The notes beneath the pieces are model-generated. The model searched no databases. It was given only the letters and a program-made list of their open reading frames with translations, and was not told the origin of the DNA. Below, in pieces: positions 35,166 to 43,448 of a DNA stretch of 53,130 nucleotides. A program made the translations under genes and the position numbers. The stretch comes from an uncultured Phascolarctobacterium sp. (GTDB lineage Bacteria > Bacillota > Negativicutes > Acidaminococcales > Acidaminococcaceae), in assembly GCF_937920985.1 (NCBI RefSeq), contig NZ_CALDXR010000038.1, forward strand, positions 1 through 53,130. Reading direction: 5' to 3'. Numbering within the stretch: the first letter of the stretch is position 1; each line of letters opens with the position of its first letter.

Positions 35166-36416
35166 TTACATATCTCTTTTCAGTTGAATAAAATCCTTAT
35201 ACACCAAACCTTCCGTACCACCTGACAAACGTACCTTATACCAAGTCTCGCCATAAAGCTTTTTCACATTAACTTTATCAACATATATTGTTCCACTGCC
35301 ATTTTCTAAATTCAGCTGACACTGATAAGTACCGCCATTTTCACCAGTTATTGTCACAGGCTGTCCTTTTGCAAGTCTTATATTCTGACCATTGAAGCCC
35401 ACAACCACATTATCAGTATTAATCATACCAGCTCGCTCATCATCGCATGTCTGTACAGCAATAGCATCTAGTCCGCTATTACGCTTCAAGGTTTTTATCA
35501 CAGAACTATTGGTAGACGGCGCACTTCTCAAAAAAACATCATCGCCCTTAACATAGGCCATTTGAGGTTTAAAATCACCTGTTTCAAAGTGCATATACTC
35601 GCTGTTTAATCTTTCATATTCATAATAACCTTCGCTACCAATTTTAAATGCGGCTTGATAATCCAATCCATTAACACCTGCTCTAAGACCATCTACCAAA
35701 CCGCTTATTCTTTTTTGTTCTGCTTGAAGAATTCTGATAAGCATTCTTCCCTTACGCGTATTTGCTTCACTGCTATTACGCAGCTCTGTTAAAGTATCTA
35801 ATACTTCTTGCTCAACACGCATTGCACTGTTAAGAAGTTCTGTTTCACCTTTTAAATTACCCTTTTTGTTTATAGTATCATTAATCAATTTAGCTATGCT
35901 AGCTATGTTGCCATTATGTCTTTCTTTAGCATCTTCCATTTTAGGTATAATTGAAGCAGATGTACTAATCGTCGGCGGTATTGGAATATTTTTAGTTTTA
36001 TTTGGTTGTATAAACACAAAATATACAGCAATTCCTAATACTAAAATACCTAAAATCATGCCAAAAATTATCATCATATTTTTGTTTATCGCAGTCCCAC
36101 TAGGATTAACTTTAATAGGTGTTACAGTCTTAGGTGTTACAGGCTTAGGTGGTGGCTGTATAGGACCAGAAATTATAATACCACCACTCTCAGTTTTTAC
36201 AGAATTACTCGTTTTATTAGCATCAGTAATGTTCTCAACAATAGCTTTATAAGCACTTGTCAATTCTCCCAGTTCTTTTACAGCTGCAGCTCGTTCTTCA
36301 GAATCCCGAGACAGCATTTTTCCCTGCACTTCTTTTTTCTTAGACATAAAGGCATTTTTTGCTTCATCTTTTGTACAGTTTTCATTTAATCCAAGCAAAT
36401 CATAATAATCTTGCAT
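35166..36416 (-). CDS. Membrane protein with HPD-less J-like domain and SH3-like domain
   Basis: 416 residues. Residues 1-62 look like a J domain ('MQDYYDLLGLNENCTKDEAK', 'AVKELGELTSAYKAI'), but the HPD tripeptide that activates Hsp70 is absent (EVQGKML in its place). A Pro/Thr linker precedes one membrane segment at about 113-133 ('MMIIFGMILGILVLGIAVYF'). A helical extracytoplasmic part follows, then a bacterial SH3-like region ('DDVFLRSAPSTNSSVIKTLK', 'GLVYKDFIQLK'), which often binds wall peptides. The protein could link a cytosolic partner to the cell wall. It pairs with the amidase gene 20 bases downstream. Confidence 0.75.
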   Translation of the reverse strand: MQDYYDLLGLNENCTKDEAKNAFMSKKKEVQGKMLSRDSEERAAAVKELGELTSAYKAIVENITDANKTSNSVKTESGGIIISGPIQPPPKPVTPKTVTPIKVNPSGTAINKNMMIIFGMILGILVLGIAVYFVFIQPNKTKNIPIPPTISTSASIIPKMEDAKERHNGNIASIAKLINDTINKKGNLKGETELLNSAMRVEQEVLDTLTELRNSSEANTRKGRMLIRILQAEQKRISGLVDGLRAGVNGLDYQAAFKIGSEGYYEYERLNSEYMHFETGDFKPQMAYVKGDDVFLRSAPSTNSSVIKTLKRNSGLDAIAVQTCDDERAGMINTDNVVVGFNGQNIRLAKGQPVTITGENGGTYQCQLNLENGSGTIYVDKVNVKKLYGETWYKVRLSGGTEGLVYKDFIQLKRDM

Positions 36417-36443
36417 TTACACTCCACTCCTCTACCTAGCAAA

Positions 36444-37163
36444 TTAACCGGAAATCTCTTCCTCATAATCCGGTTCTTCATACGAGCTATTGCCCCACGA
36501 TGGTTCATAATAGCCGCCATCTGCTGGTGCTTCTTTTCTTACAACTTTTTCCTTATATTCTTGTGGTTTCACTTCTTTATCCCATTCAATTATAAATGCT
36601 GTAGTATTACTATTTTCTAACAAAGGCGAAAACGAACCAGCTTTCCAAGTAGCATTTTTATATTTGCGATATAACATCGCATACCTTTCATTACTTTCTT
36701 CCTTTGTCGGTTGCCCAGAATGCCAATTGGTAAATTTAGGCTTCTGCCCATTAGGTAATACCCAATTGCCATTAAGCTCTTCATCAGTCAAACCAAAATA
36801 CGCACTGTCGTATCCTTGTGAAACCATGAAATCATACAACATTCTGCTCTTTTCTTTAGAATCAATTATTGCCAAATGACCACCTACACGATCTGCATAT
36901 AATTCAGCTTTTTTATACCCAGAGCGCAAATCAACAATTTGGTACATGCGATTATTTGCCAATATCGTCGGTTTAGATTCGCTAGGCTTAGTTTTATCTT
37001 TCTTTGCTATTTTGGGTTTAGATGAATGCCCTCCATTAGAAATGCCAACAGACCTTAATATTTTATTACCAAAATTTCCCCAATCAAATGCGTCAGCAGG
37101 CGTTGCATACAAACTGCTAGTTGTTAATGTCAAAACTAATAAAATACCACATATCTTTTTCAT
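36444..37163 (-). CDS. Secreted C-type-lectin-fold protein
   Basis: 239 residues from ATG 37163 (AAGGAG at 6 bases; an upstream in-frame ATG has none). A signal peptide ('ICGILLVLTLTTSSLYATPA') is followed by a basic linker. The C-type lectin-like domain shows 'AELYADRVGGHLAIIDSKEK', 'DSAYFGLTDEELNGNWVLPN', 'KPKFTNWHSGQPTKEESNER' and 'TAFIIEWD'. The tail is acidic and rich in Tyr, Glu and Gly. CTLDs bind glycans or proteins; the calcium-site residues are not obvious here. Its place in a wall-enzyme operon suggests an extracytoplasmic role. Confidence 0.8.
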   Translation of the reverse strand: MKKICGILLVLTLTTSSLYATPADAFDWGNFGNKILRSVGISNGGHSSKPKIAKKDKTKPSESKPTILANNRMYQIVDLRSGYKKAELYADRVGGHLAIIDSKEKSRMLYDFMVSQGYDSAYFGLTDEELNGNWVLPNGQKPKFTNWHSGQPTKEESNERYAMLYRKYKNATWKAGSFSPLLENSNTTAFIIEWDKEVKPQEYKEKVVRKEAPADGGYYEPSWGNSSYEEPDYEEEISG

Positions 37164-37174
37164 AATTAGCTCCT

Positions 37175-38887
37175 TCAATGCGTTCTTAATCTGAAAGTAT
37201 CGATAGCAACAGGTACCACTTTATCATTTTTTAATTTGAAAACTACACCAAGCTCACCCTCTCCATTGCCAACTCTACTCTCTTGAATACCATTTCTATT
37301 CTTTCTTGTATAATTAAATTTAAAATTGATTTTATAAATTCTATCTTTGAACGGATTATATAATCTATTATTATACTGTTCATTGCTTGTAACTTCAGTA
37401 ATATCCATAGAATATATACCGCTTCCATCAGCTCTGTTGAAGAAACGCTTATATTGATCATACATACTGTTCAGTTTTGCTTCCGAAAAGCCTAATTGCA
37501 GATTCTCAAGGCTTTCATTTTTGACTGCCCCTTCTACAATTTTTCGCTGAATATCTTCAGATTGCTTCTCCATGTCCTGCAAAACATCTTTTTTCAAATG
37601 CGATTTCCAATAATATAAGACTGAAGATTTCGTATTGGGCGTTAAAATCAGCTTTGTTTCATAAGGATCGCAAAATGGTACTTCTACCTTAATATTATGC
37701 TCGCCATAAAAAAGGCCTGGACAAAGGTAGTTATGTGTACCTCTGTTGGTACTACTCGGTGCTTTTAACAGCACCCCATCAACATAAAGCTTGGCATTAG
37801 TTTCTACTTCCATATCAACTGCCCTAATCGTCTCATAATCAGGGATTTTATAATTGCCAAGTATTTTATCCCAATAACTAACGGGAGCAACCGTCACTAA
37901 AGTTCCCTCAACTTCACTATTATCATTTAATCTCAATTTATATTTATATGTACATACGTGTTGTGCATCAACTTTGGTTTCTTGCCCTACTTGTACAACG
38001 TTGATGTCAGCTATTCCTTTAGACAGCTTCACAACTAGTTTATCCTTATAATCCTTAGGGTTTTTCTTCACGAACTCTATGCTCTTTATATAATTGTCTT
38101 TATTTACAAAATCATTCTCGGTTACAAACAAATATCCATAAGCTGCAGCATAATCCTGTTTGCTGAGAGCAGTCAAATACTTCTCTACTGCTTTTTCCGG
38201 CGTATTAACATAATTTTTAAAAACACCAATGCCACACACTAGAATAAGCAATATCGCCAAAACGCTGAAAATATAGTTTTTATATTTGACAATTGCTGTC
38301 ACTACGCCATTGTCACCACTATTGCCACCACCATATTCACCATTGTTTCTTAAAGGTTGTCCACAGTTTCCACAAAATTTCAAAGTAGCGTTATTGGCAA
38401 ACTGACACTTCGGACAAATTAAAACATTATCAGCGATACGAGTTACATCATCTGGCTTAGGCGAAACGATAACTGTTCCACTATTACTATTCGTACCAAT
38501 ATTACCATCTTTATTTTTTTGCCCAACTTTTTCATCCACAGAAGCAACTGCCCCTTTATTACCATGCGTTATCTTGCTTGTATCTTCTATATCCTGCTTA
38601 TCTTGCTTTGTATTATTGGTATTATCTTTGACCTGTATATCATGCGTTGCGCTACTGCTTTCCTGCTCTTTAACTTCCGCTTTTTTATTGTTGAGAGAAG
38701 TTATAATTTCTTTGTAAGCTTGCGTTAATTCCTGCAATTTGCGCATAGCATCCTGTCGCTCGTAGGAATCCTTAGACAATAATTTACTTTGCAAAGAAGC
38801 TTTCTTGCTTAAAAATGCTTTTTTCACTTCATCTTTACTGAGAGTCTCATCTATTTCTAATAAATTATAATACTGTTTCATGCTCAT
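37175..38887 (-). CDS. Membrane protein with HPD-less J-like domain and zinc ribbon
   Basis: 570 residues from ATG 38887 (AAGGA at 6 bases). A J-like N-terminus ('MKQYYNLLEIDETLSKDEVK', 'LQELTQAYKEIITSL') again lacks HPD. A disordered linker, then a zinc ribbon (CPKC ... CGNC) near residue 165, then one membrane segment at about 205-225 ('IFSVLAILLILVCGIGVFKN') follow. Outside, an NTF2-like domain ('EKAVEKYLTALSKQDYAAAY') leads to beta-rich modules ('LYVDGVLLKAPSSTNRGTHN'). The plan resembles zinc-ribbon membrane proteins of unknown function (for example YvbJ-like). It heads the intact part of the cluster. Confidence 0.75.
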   Translation of the reverse strand: MSMKQYYNLLEIDETLSKDEVKKAFLSKKASLQSKLLSKDSYERQDAMRKLQELTQAYKEIITSLNNKKAEVKEQESSSATHDIQVKDNTNNTKQDKQDIEDTSKITHGNKGAVASVDEKVGQKNKDGNIGTNSNSGTVIVSPKPDDVTRIADNVLICPKCQFANNATLKFCGNCGQPLRNNGEYGGGNSGDNGVVTAIVKYKNYIFSVLAILLILVCGIGVFKNYVNTPEKAVEKYLTALSKQDYAAAYGYLFVTENDFVNKDNYIKSIEFVKKNPKDYKDKLVVKLSKGIADINVVQVGQETKVDAQHVCTYKYKLRLNDNSEVEGTLVTVAPVSYWDKILGNYKIPDYETIRAVDMEVETNAKLYVDGVLLKAPSSTNRGTHNYLCPGLFYGEHNIKVEVPFCDPYETKLILTPNTKSSVLYYWKSHLKKDVLQDMEKQSEDIQRKIVEGAVKNESLENLQLGFSEAKLNSMYDQYKRFFNRADGSGIYSMDITEVTSNEQYNNRLYNPFKDRIYKINFKFNYTRKNRNGIQESRVGNGEGELGVVFKLKNDKVVPVAIDTFRLRTH

Positions 38888-38900
38888 CACCATTCCTTGC

Positions 38901-39142
38901 TTAATAATGTTTTAACATGGCTTCTCGTTCTTCTAACAAGTTGTGTATTCCAATATATTTATCATTAACTTCTGCACGATCATAGCTTTCATCAGAAACC
39001 ATTTTTCTAATGAAAGCAATTCATTACAGATGAGAGTTTCTAATTCTGTAATATTATCACTGCCATACCCAAACTCTCCACAAGCTAAAGACCGCGCTTC
39101 TAAAGCCACCGCTTTTTTATAAAATGTCTTGCGCCTGACCAT
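38901..39142 (-). pseudogene. Frameshifted fragment upstream of the J-like gene
   Basis: The frame opening at 39142 (nearest in-frame start, in an upstream-overlapped region) reads 'KKAVALEARSLACGEFGYGS' and 'NITELETLICNELLS'. It then shifts into 'IRKMVSDESYDRAEVNDKYI', 'GIHNLLEEREAMLKHY' and TAA at 38901. The second part recalls the region just after the J-like domains of the neighbours (compare 'LSKDSYERQDAMRKLQEL'). I take it as the remains of a gene that linked the SPFH fragment to this cluster. Confidence 0.5.
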
Positions 39143-39281
39143 TTTTTACAAATATAGCTTCTTGTCCAGGTCCAACTATTAACTGCGAACCTAATATAAT
39201 ATCTTCCCTTTCCCATTTATAAATTAACCATGGTTCGTTGTTACGAGTACCATCAAATTTTATTCTATTCAATATTGGCAT
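39117..39281 (-). pseudogene. N-terminal remnant of an SPFH (YdjI-like) protein
   Basis: A 54-residue open frame from ATG 39281 (GAGAGGGTGAT upstream): 'MPILNRIKFDGTRNNEPWLI', 'DIILGSQLIVGPGQEAIFVK', 'NGQAQDIL' and a stop. This matches the first about 55 residues of SPFH-domain proteins of the YdjI/'virion core' type ('...GSQLIVxESQEAIFFKDGQ...'). The rest is missing. In relatives the full protein often sits beside a zinc-ribbon membrane protein, as here. Confidence 0.6.
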
Positions 39282-39665
39282 TAATATCACCCTCTCTACT
39301 AAATTGATATGAGAAATTTATTGATACACTAATAGTAGTCAAGTCGCAAGCTAAAACCATCCACTATACCCTCCAATGTATACCTCTAACACCCATTTTG
39401 CCCCCCACTACACAATAGCGTTTCTACGAAGTACTTGTCTATTAGTTCGCAAAGCATCGTCATATAGGGGTATCTCTTATCAATGCTCGTATATATCATT
39501 ATGAAATTTCCATTATACTCTTAATTTTAACCAAATTGACATATATCTGACACATGTGACAACTTTTGTGACAGGCTTCTTGCATATTCAAGACTTTATT
39601 ATTGTCACAAATTCATCTATAATATATATATTGACGATGAACTATTTTTAGGAAGGGTTTTGCTT
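39282..39665. other. Intergenic control region
   Basis: This 384-base gap between divergent genes is AT-rich. The right third holds repeated TGTGACA/TGTCACA motifs and the promoter of the XRE gene. The left part should hold the promoter of the envelope cluster but shows no clear consensus. Confidence 0.5.
39548..39623 (+). promoter_or_regulatory. XRE gene promoter with TTGTGACA operators
   Basis: -10 TATAAT lies at 39618-39623; the -35 is weak (TTTATT, 39595-39600). TTGTCACAA (39602-39610) lies in the spacer and is the inverse of TTGTGACA (39566-39573). A near palindrome TGACACATGTGACA (39548-39561) lies further upstream. Likely binding sites, perhaps for the XRE protein itself. Confidence 0.5.
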
Positions 39666-41123
39666 ATGACATTATTTGCAGATACGCTCAAAAAGTATCT
39701 AGAAACCAAAAATACAACAATTTACACTATCTCAAAAATAAGCGGTGTAGACAGAACAATGATACAGCACATGAAGGTTGGTAAGCGTATGCCTGCGAAT
39801 GTTGCAGACGTAACTGCCATCGCCAAAGCCATGATGCTCAACCCCAGTGAAACAGCAGAATTACTGCGCGCCTATCATATATCACATATGGGAGAAGAAA
39901 ACTTTTTCCGTCGTGAGCACGTCAGCAAAATCATCTCCGGTTTTTACGATATGAATTCTGCCGACGAGCTTGTGATTCCCACAGGCGTACAGGATATGCT
40001 CGATATGCAGGAACAATTAAAAACTATCAACGGTCAGGCTAATATCAATCGTATTTTGAAGGCGGTTTTGGAAATTGAAGCCAATAAAAAATCAGGCCAC
40101 ATCAAATTAATGGTACAGCCTGAATATCAATATATTTTTGATTGTCTTACTTCCATTGATTTTAACCGCAATAACACGCTTGTGGAAGCTATCATCGTTT
40201 TTGACAAAAACGAAGGACATAAAAGCACAACCTATAACCTTAACATCCTGCAAAAGCTTGTGCCTATTTTATTCCAATGCGAGGTTTTCCATCCTTACTA
40301 TGTTTATGACAATGTTGATACGTTGTTCAACCACACAAGTATGCTGCCGTTTAAAATCATCACCAGTGATTTTGTTTTAACAATATCCTACGAACAGGAT
40401 AAAGCAGTTCTCTATCATTCACAGGATATGGTTGCACTTACCTGTGATACCTTCAAAAAAAGTCTCAGTGTTGCTAATCCGATCTGCCAAGCCTTCCATC
40501 CTACGCCGGAGGAATATTTGCAGTCTACCTTCCTCAGCGATGAGGAAATAAACGCTGAAGAAGTGCATGAGCTTTTCTACCAGCCTTGCTTCCCCAGCTT
40601 CTGTCCGGAAGATATACTTATGGACAGATTAAACAAGGATATTATACCGGCTGAAATGCAAGGTGTTATTGTTGCTTATTTTGACAAAATCCGTGCACAA
40701 TACAGCACACATCATATTTCCTTTACGTTGGAGGGCCTAAACCTCTTTATGGAAACAGGACGCGTAACAGAAATCCCTGATTTCATGTACACTTACCTGA
40801 CGCCGCCGCAACGCCTGGCGCTTTTAAAGAACATTATCAACAGCGTTGATGATGGCAGCTTCACGCCAAGGATTGTGCGCAGTGAAAAGCTTTCCGTACC
40901 GTCACCTATCTGCATTTGCGCGCCAAGCGAGCAAAATATTATTATATATTACTTCAGTTCCAATAAAGGACAGTATATCTTCCATCTGCAGGAATTAAGC
41001 CTGGTACATGCATTCCATGATTTTCTGGTTTACCTGCCGGAAAGCAGTATGGTTTATTCCGAAGAGGAAAGCAAAGAGCTGCTGCATGCTGTCTACGATA
41101 AATATAAAAATATCTATAATTAA
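39666..41123 (+). CDS. XRE-type HTH regulator with long C-terminal domain
   Basis: 485 residues from ATG 39666 (AGGAAGGG at 8 bases; an upstream TTG has a poorer fit). Residues 1-65 are a Cro/CI-type helix-turn-helix ('TIYTISKISGVDRTMIQHMK', 'VADVTAIAKAMMLNPSETAE'). The remaining 420 residues have no family I recognise and no membrane segments. They may sense a ligand or partner. The gene stands alone between its own promoter and a strong terminator. Confidence 0.8.
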   Translation: MTLFADTLKKYLETKNTTIYTISKISGVDRTMIQHMKVGKRMPANVADVTAIAKAMMLNPSETAELLRAYHISHMGEENFFRREHVSKIISGFYDMNSADELVIPTGVQDMLDMQEQLKTINGQANINRILKAVLEIEANKKSGHIKLMVQPEYQYIFDCLTSIDFNRNNTLVEAIIVFDKNEGHKSTTYNLNILQKLVPILFQCEVFHPYYVYDNVDTLFNHTSMLPFKIITSDFVLTISYEQDKAVLYHSQDMVALTCDTFKKSLSVANPICQAFHPTPEEYLQSTFLSDEEINAEEVHELFYQPCFPSFCPEDILMDRLNKDIIPAEMQGVIVAYFDKIRAQYSTHHISFTLEGLNLFMETGRVTEIPDFMYTYLTPPQRLALLKNIINSVDDGSFTPRIVRSEKLSVPSPICICAPSEQNIIIYYFSSNKGQYIFHLQELSLVHAFHDFLVYLPESSMVYSEEESKELLHAVYDKYKNIYN

Positions 41124-41207
41124 TAAGTAACATCAAAGAGGTTGGGACAAACCAACTTCACAAATTAAAGAATCGCTAGAATTAAGTATTTTTTAATTTT
41201 TTGCACT

Positions 41208-41256
41208 AAAAAACCAGCGGATATTTACCTGACGGTAAACCTCCACTGGTTTTTCT
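41208..41256. terminator. Bidirectional terminator between XRE gene and rubredoxin
   Basis: AAAAACCAG...TTTACC (41208-41229) pairs with GGTAAA...CTGGTTTTT (41233-41254), with T runs on both strands. It ends both convergent genes. Confidence 0.85.
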
Positions 41257-41305
41257 GTTTAAGGCTAGGATAACCCCAGCCTCGTTTGCTATATCCTATG
41301 CAATT

Positions 41306-41464
41306 TTACATTTCCGAGAATTGATCCTTGCCTACACCGCAAAGAGGGCAAACCCATTCTTCCGGTACATCTTCCCAGGCTGTGCCTGCTGCAACACCGT
41401 TATCGGGATCGCCAACCTCAGGATCATACACATAACCACAAACATCACATACCCATTTTGCCAT
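41306..41464 (-). CDS. Rubredoxin
   Basis: A 52-residue protein with the two iron-binding knuckles 'WVCDVCGYVYDP' and 'WVCPLCGVGKDQF', plus 'GVAAGTAWEDVPEEW' between them; a full-length classical rubredoxin. The one-iron FeS4 centre passes electrons to rubrerythrin, superoxide reductase or flavodiiron proteins in oxygen defence of anaerobes. AGGAGG lies 9 bases before ATG 41464. Two palindromes that look like PerR/Fur-type boxes lie upstream. Confidence 0.95.
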   Translation of the reverse strand: MAKWVCDVCGYVYDPEVGDPDNGVAAGTAWEDVPEEWVCPLCGVGKDQFSEM

Positions 41465-41523
41465 AAGCTTCGTCCTCCTCTTGCCATAGCCCGCGCTTTT
41501 AAGAATAGCTAAGTGCGAGCTAC

Positions 41524-41559
41524 ATAATAATTATTATTTTTGACCTATAATTATTATAG
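41524..41559 (-). promoter_or_regulatory. PerR/Fur-like boxes upstream of rubredoxin
   Basis: CTATAATTATTATAG (41545-41559) is a perfect 7-1-7 palindrome and agrees with the Bacillus PerR box TTATAATnATTATAA at all but the two outer bases. It contains the minus-strand -10 (TGCTATAAT). A second perfect palindrome, ATAATAATTATTAT, lies at 41524-41537. Binding here would block transcription of rubredoxin. Confidence 0.6.
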
Positions 41560-41600
41560 CACAGTATGCGAGGATATTCTGCAAAATAGCTGTGAACCTT

Positions 41601-43448
41601 TTACTGCAGCGCCTGCTGCTTTTCCAGCAAATCCAGACGGAAGAAGTCGTACAGCGTCTGTGCCGCCGCATGGTTCATGCCTTCTACCGCAGCCAGCTCT
41701 TCGACGCTTGCTGCTCGCATAGCGTCCAGCGTTTTGAACGCCTTCCACAGCTCCTGCCGACGCTTAGGACCGATGCCATCCACATGGTCGAGCACGGAAA
41801 TGAGATTGCGTTTACCACGCAGCTTGCGGTGATAGGTAATAGCAAAGCGGTGCGCCTCATCGCGGATGCGCTGAATGAGGTGCAGCGCAGCGCCTTCACG
41901 GTCCAGCATAATGCTTTCGCTCTGATGCGGTTTAAAGATTTCCTCCTCGCGCTTGGCCAGACCTACAACCGGCAAATCGTCAAGGCCCAGGCCGCGGATA
42001 ACCTCCAGCGCCGAGCTCAGCTGGCCCTTGCCGCCGTCGATAACCACCAGGCTGGGCAAGTCCTCATAATCCCGGTAACGACGGTAGACAACCTCCTGCA
42101 TGGATTTGAAATCATCAGGCTTGCCTTCTGCCGAAACAATTTTATATCTGCGGTAATCTTTTTTGCTGCTGGTGCCGTTGCGGAACACAACCATGGAAGC
42201 AACAGTTTCGCTACCCTGCGTATGGCTGATATCGAAGCAGTCCATGCGCTCCAGAGGATGCTCCAAGCCCAAGGCCTGCTGCAGCTCTTCGGCTGCCTGC
42301 AGGTCGTTTTTCAGCGACAGGCTGCCCTTGCGCAAGCGTTCGTTCAGCAGCTTGACGGCATTTTCATTCGCCAGCTTCAGCAAATCCTTTTTAACGCCGC
42401 GCTGTGGCAGCAGCAGCTCTACCCGTCGCTGCGCCTTGTCTGCCAGCCACGTTTCAATAAGCTGTTTTTCTTCCTCCTCGGGCAAATACGGCAGCACTAC
42501 TTCCTTGGGAATAAAGGTTGCTTCGTTATAATACTGCTTGACGAAGGCTGTCATAACCTCCTGCGGCGTGTCGCCGCCGTCGGGCATAAAGAAGTTATCT
42601 CTGCCGATGAGCTTGCCCTTACGCACGAAGAATAGCTGCACGCACAGGCCTGTCATATCCTGCCCCAGGCCGAAGATATCCATATCACCGCCGTTATTAG
42701 TGACAGCCTTCTGCGCCTCGTTCAGACGTGCCACAGCCTGCAGCTGGTCGCGCAGTCTGGCAGCCTCCTCAAAGGCGTAGTTATCCGCTGCCTCCTGCAT
42801 CTGCTGCTTCAAATCACGCTCCAGCTCCGTGGTGCGTCCGTCCAGCACCATGCAGACGGATTTAATCATCTTGTGGTAATCCGCATTGCTGATATAACCG
42901 GCACAGGGTGCAAGGCAACGCTTAATATGGTAGTTCAGGCACGGTCTGTCAGGATTCATTTTGCGGCAGGTGCGCAGCGGAAACATGCTGCGCAGCAGCT
43001 TTACCGTAGCATGCATGGCACCGGCGTCGGCATACGGTCCGTAATAACGTGCGCCGTCACGCATGTGTCTGCGTGTAACATATAAACGCGGGAAATCCTC
43101 CTGCATGGTAACCTTAAGATAGGGATAGGTTTTATCGTCCTTCAGGCTAATGTTGTAACGCGGGCGATATTTTTTGATCAGGTTACATTCCAGAATCAGC
43201 GCTTCCACCTCACTGGAGGTAACAATCGTTTCAATCTCCGCGATTTTCGCCACCATCGCCTTCACCTTCGGCGTATGGCTGGCCAAATTGCGGAAGTAGC
43301 TGCGCACGCGGTTTTTCAGCACTACGGCCTTACCGACATAGATAACCTTGCCGGAAGCATCGTGCATCAGGTAAACGCCGGGCTTTTCCGGCAGCACAGC
43401 CAGGGCGTTTTTTATGTTATCACTAAAGCCTGCGGCTAATTCTGTCAT
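41601..43448 (-). CDS. uvrC: UvrABC excinuclease subunit C
   Basis: 615 residues from ATG 43448, which overlaps the uvrA stop as ATGA. It contains the GIY-YIG nuclease ('PEKPGVYLMHDASGKVIYVG', residues about 20-40), the UVR motif ('ELERDLKQQMQEAADNYAFE' near 205), the RNase-H-like 5' nuclease ('RMDCFDISHTQGSETVASMV', 'LVVIDGGKGQLSSAL') and the C-terminal helix-hairpin-helix pair ('LDHVDGIGPKRRQELWKAF'). UvrC makes both incisions in nucleotide excision repair. It is translationally coupled to uvrA. Confidence 0.97.
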   Translation of the reverse strand: MTELAAGFSDNIKNALAVLPEKPGVYLMHDASGKVIYVGKAVVLKNRVRSYFRNLASHTPKVKAMVAKIAEIETIVTSSEVEALILECNLIKKYRPRYNISLKDDKTYPYLKVTMQEDFPRLYVTRRHMRDGARYYGPYADAGAMHATVKLLRSMFPLRTCRKMNPDRPCLNYHIKRCLAPCAGYISNADYHKMIKSVCMVLDGRTTELERDLKQQMQEAADNYAFEEAARLRDQLQAVARLNEAQKAVTNNGGDMDIFGLGQDMTGLCVQLFFVRKGKLIGRDNFFMPDGGDTPQEVMTAFVKQYYNEATFIPKEVVLPYLPEEEEKQLIETWLADKAQRRVELLLPQRGVKKDLLKLANENAVKLLNERLRKGSLSLKNDLQAAEELQQALGLEHPLERMDCFDISHTQGSETVASMVVFRNGTSSKKDYRRYKIVSAEGKPDDFKSMQEVVYRRYRDYEDLPSLVVIDGGKGQLSSALEVIRGLGLDDLPVVGLAKREEEIFKPHQSESIMLDREGAALHLIQRIRDEAHRFAITYHRKLRGKRNLISVLDHVDGIGPKRRQELWKAFKTLDAMRAASVEELAAVEGMNHAAAQTLYDFFRLDLLEKQQALQ

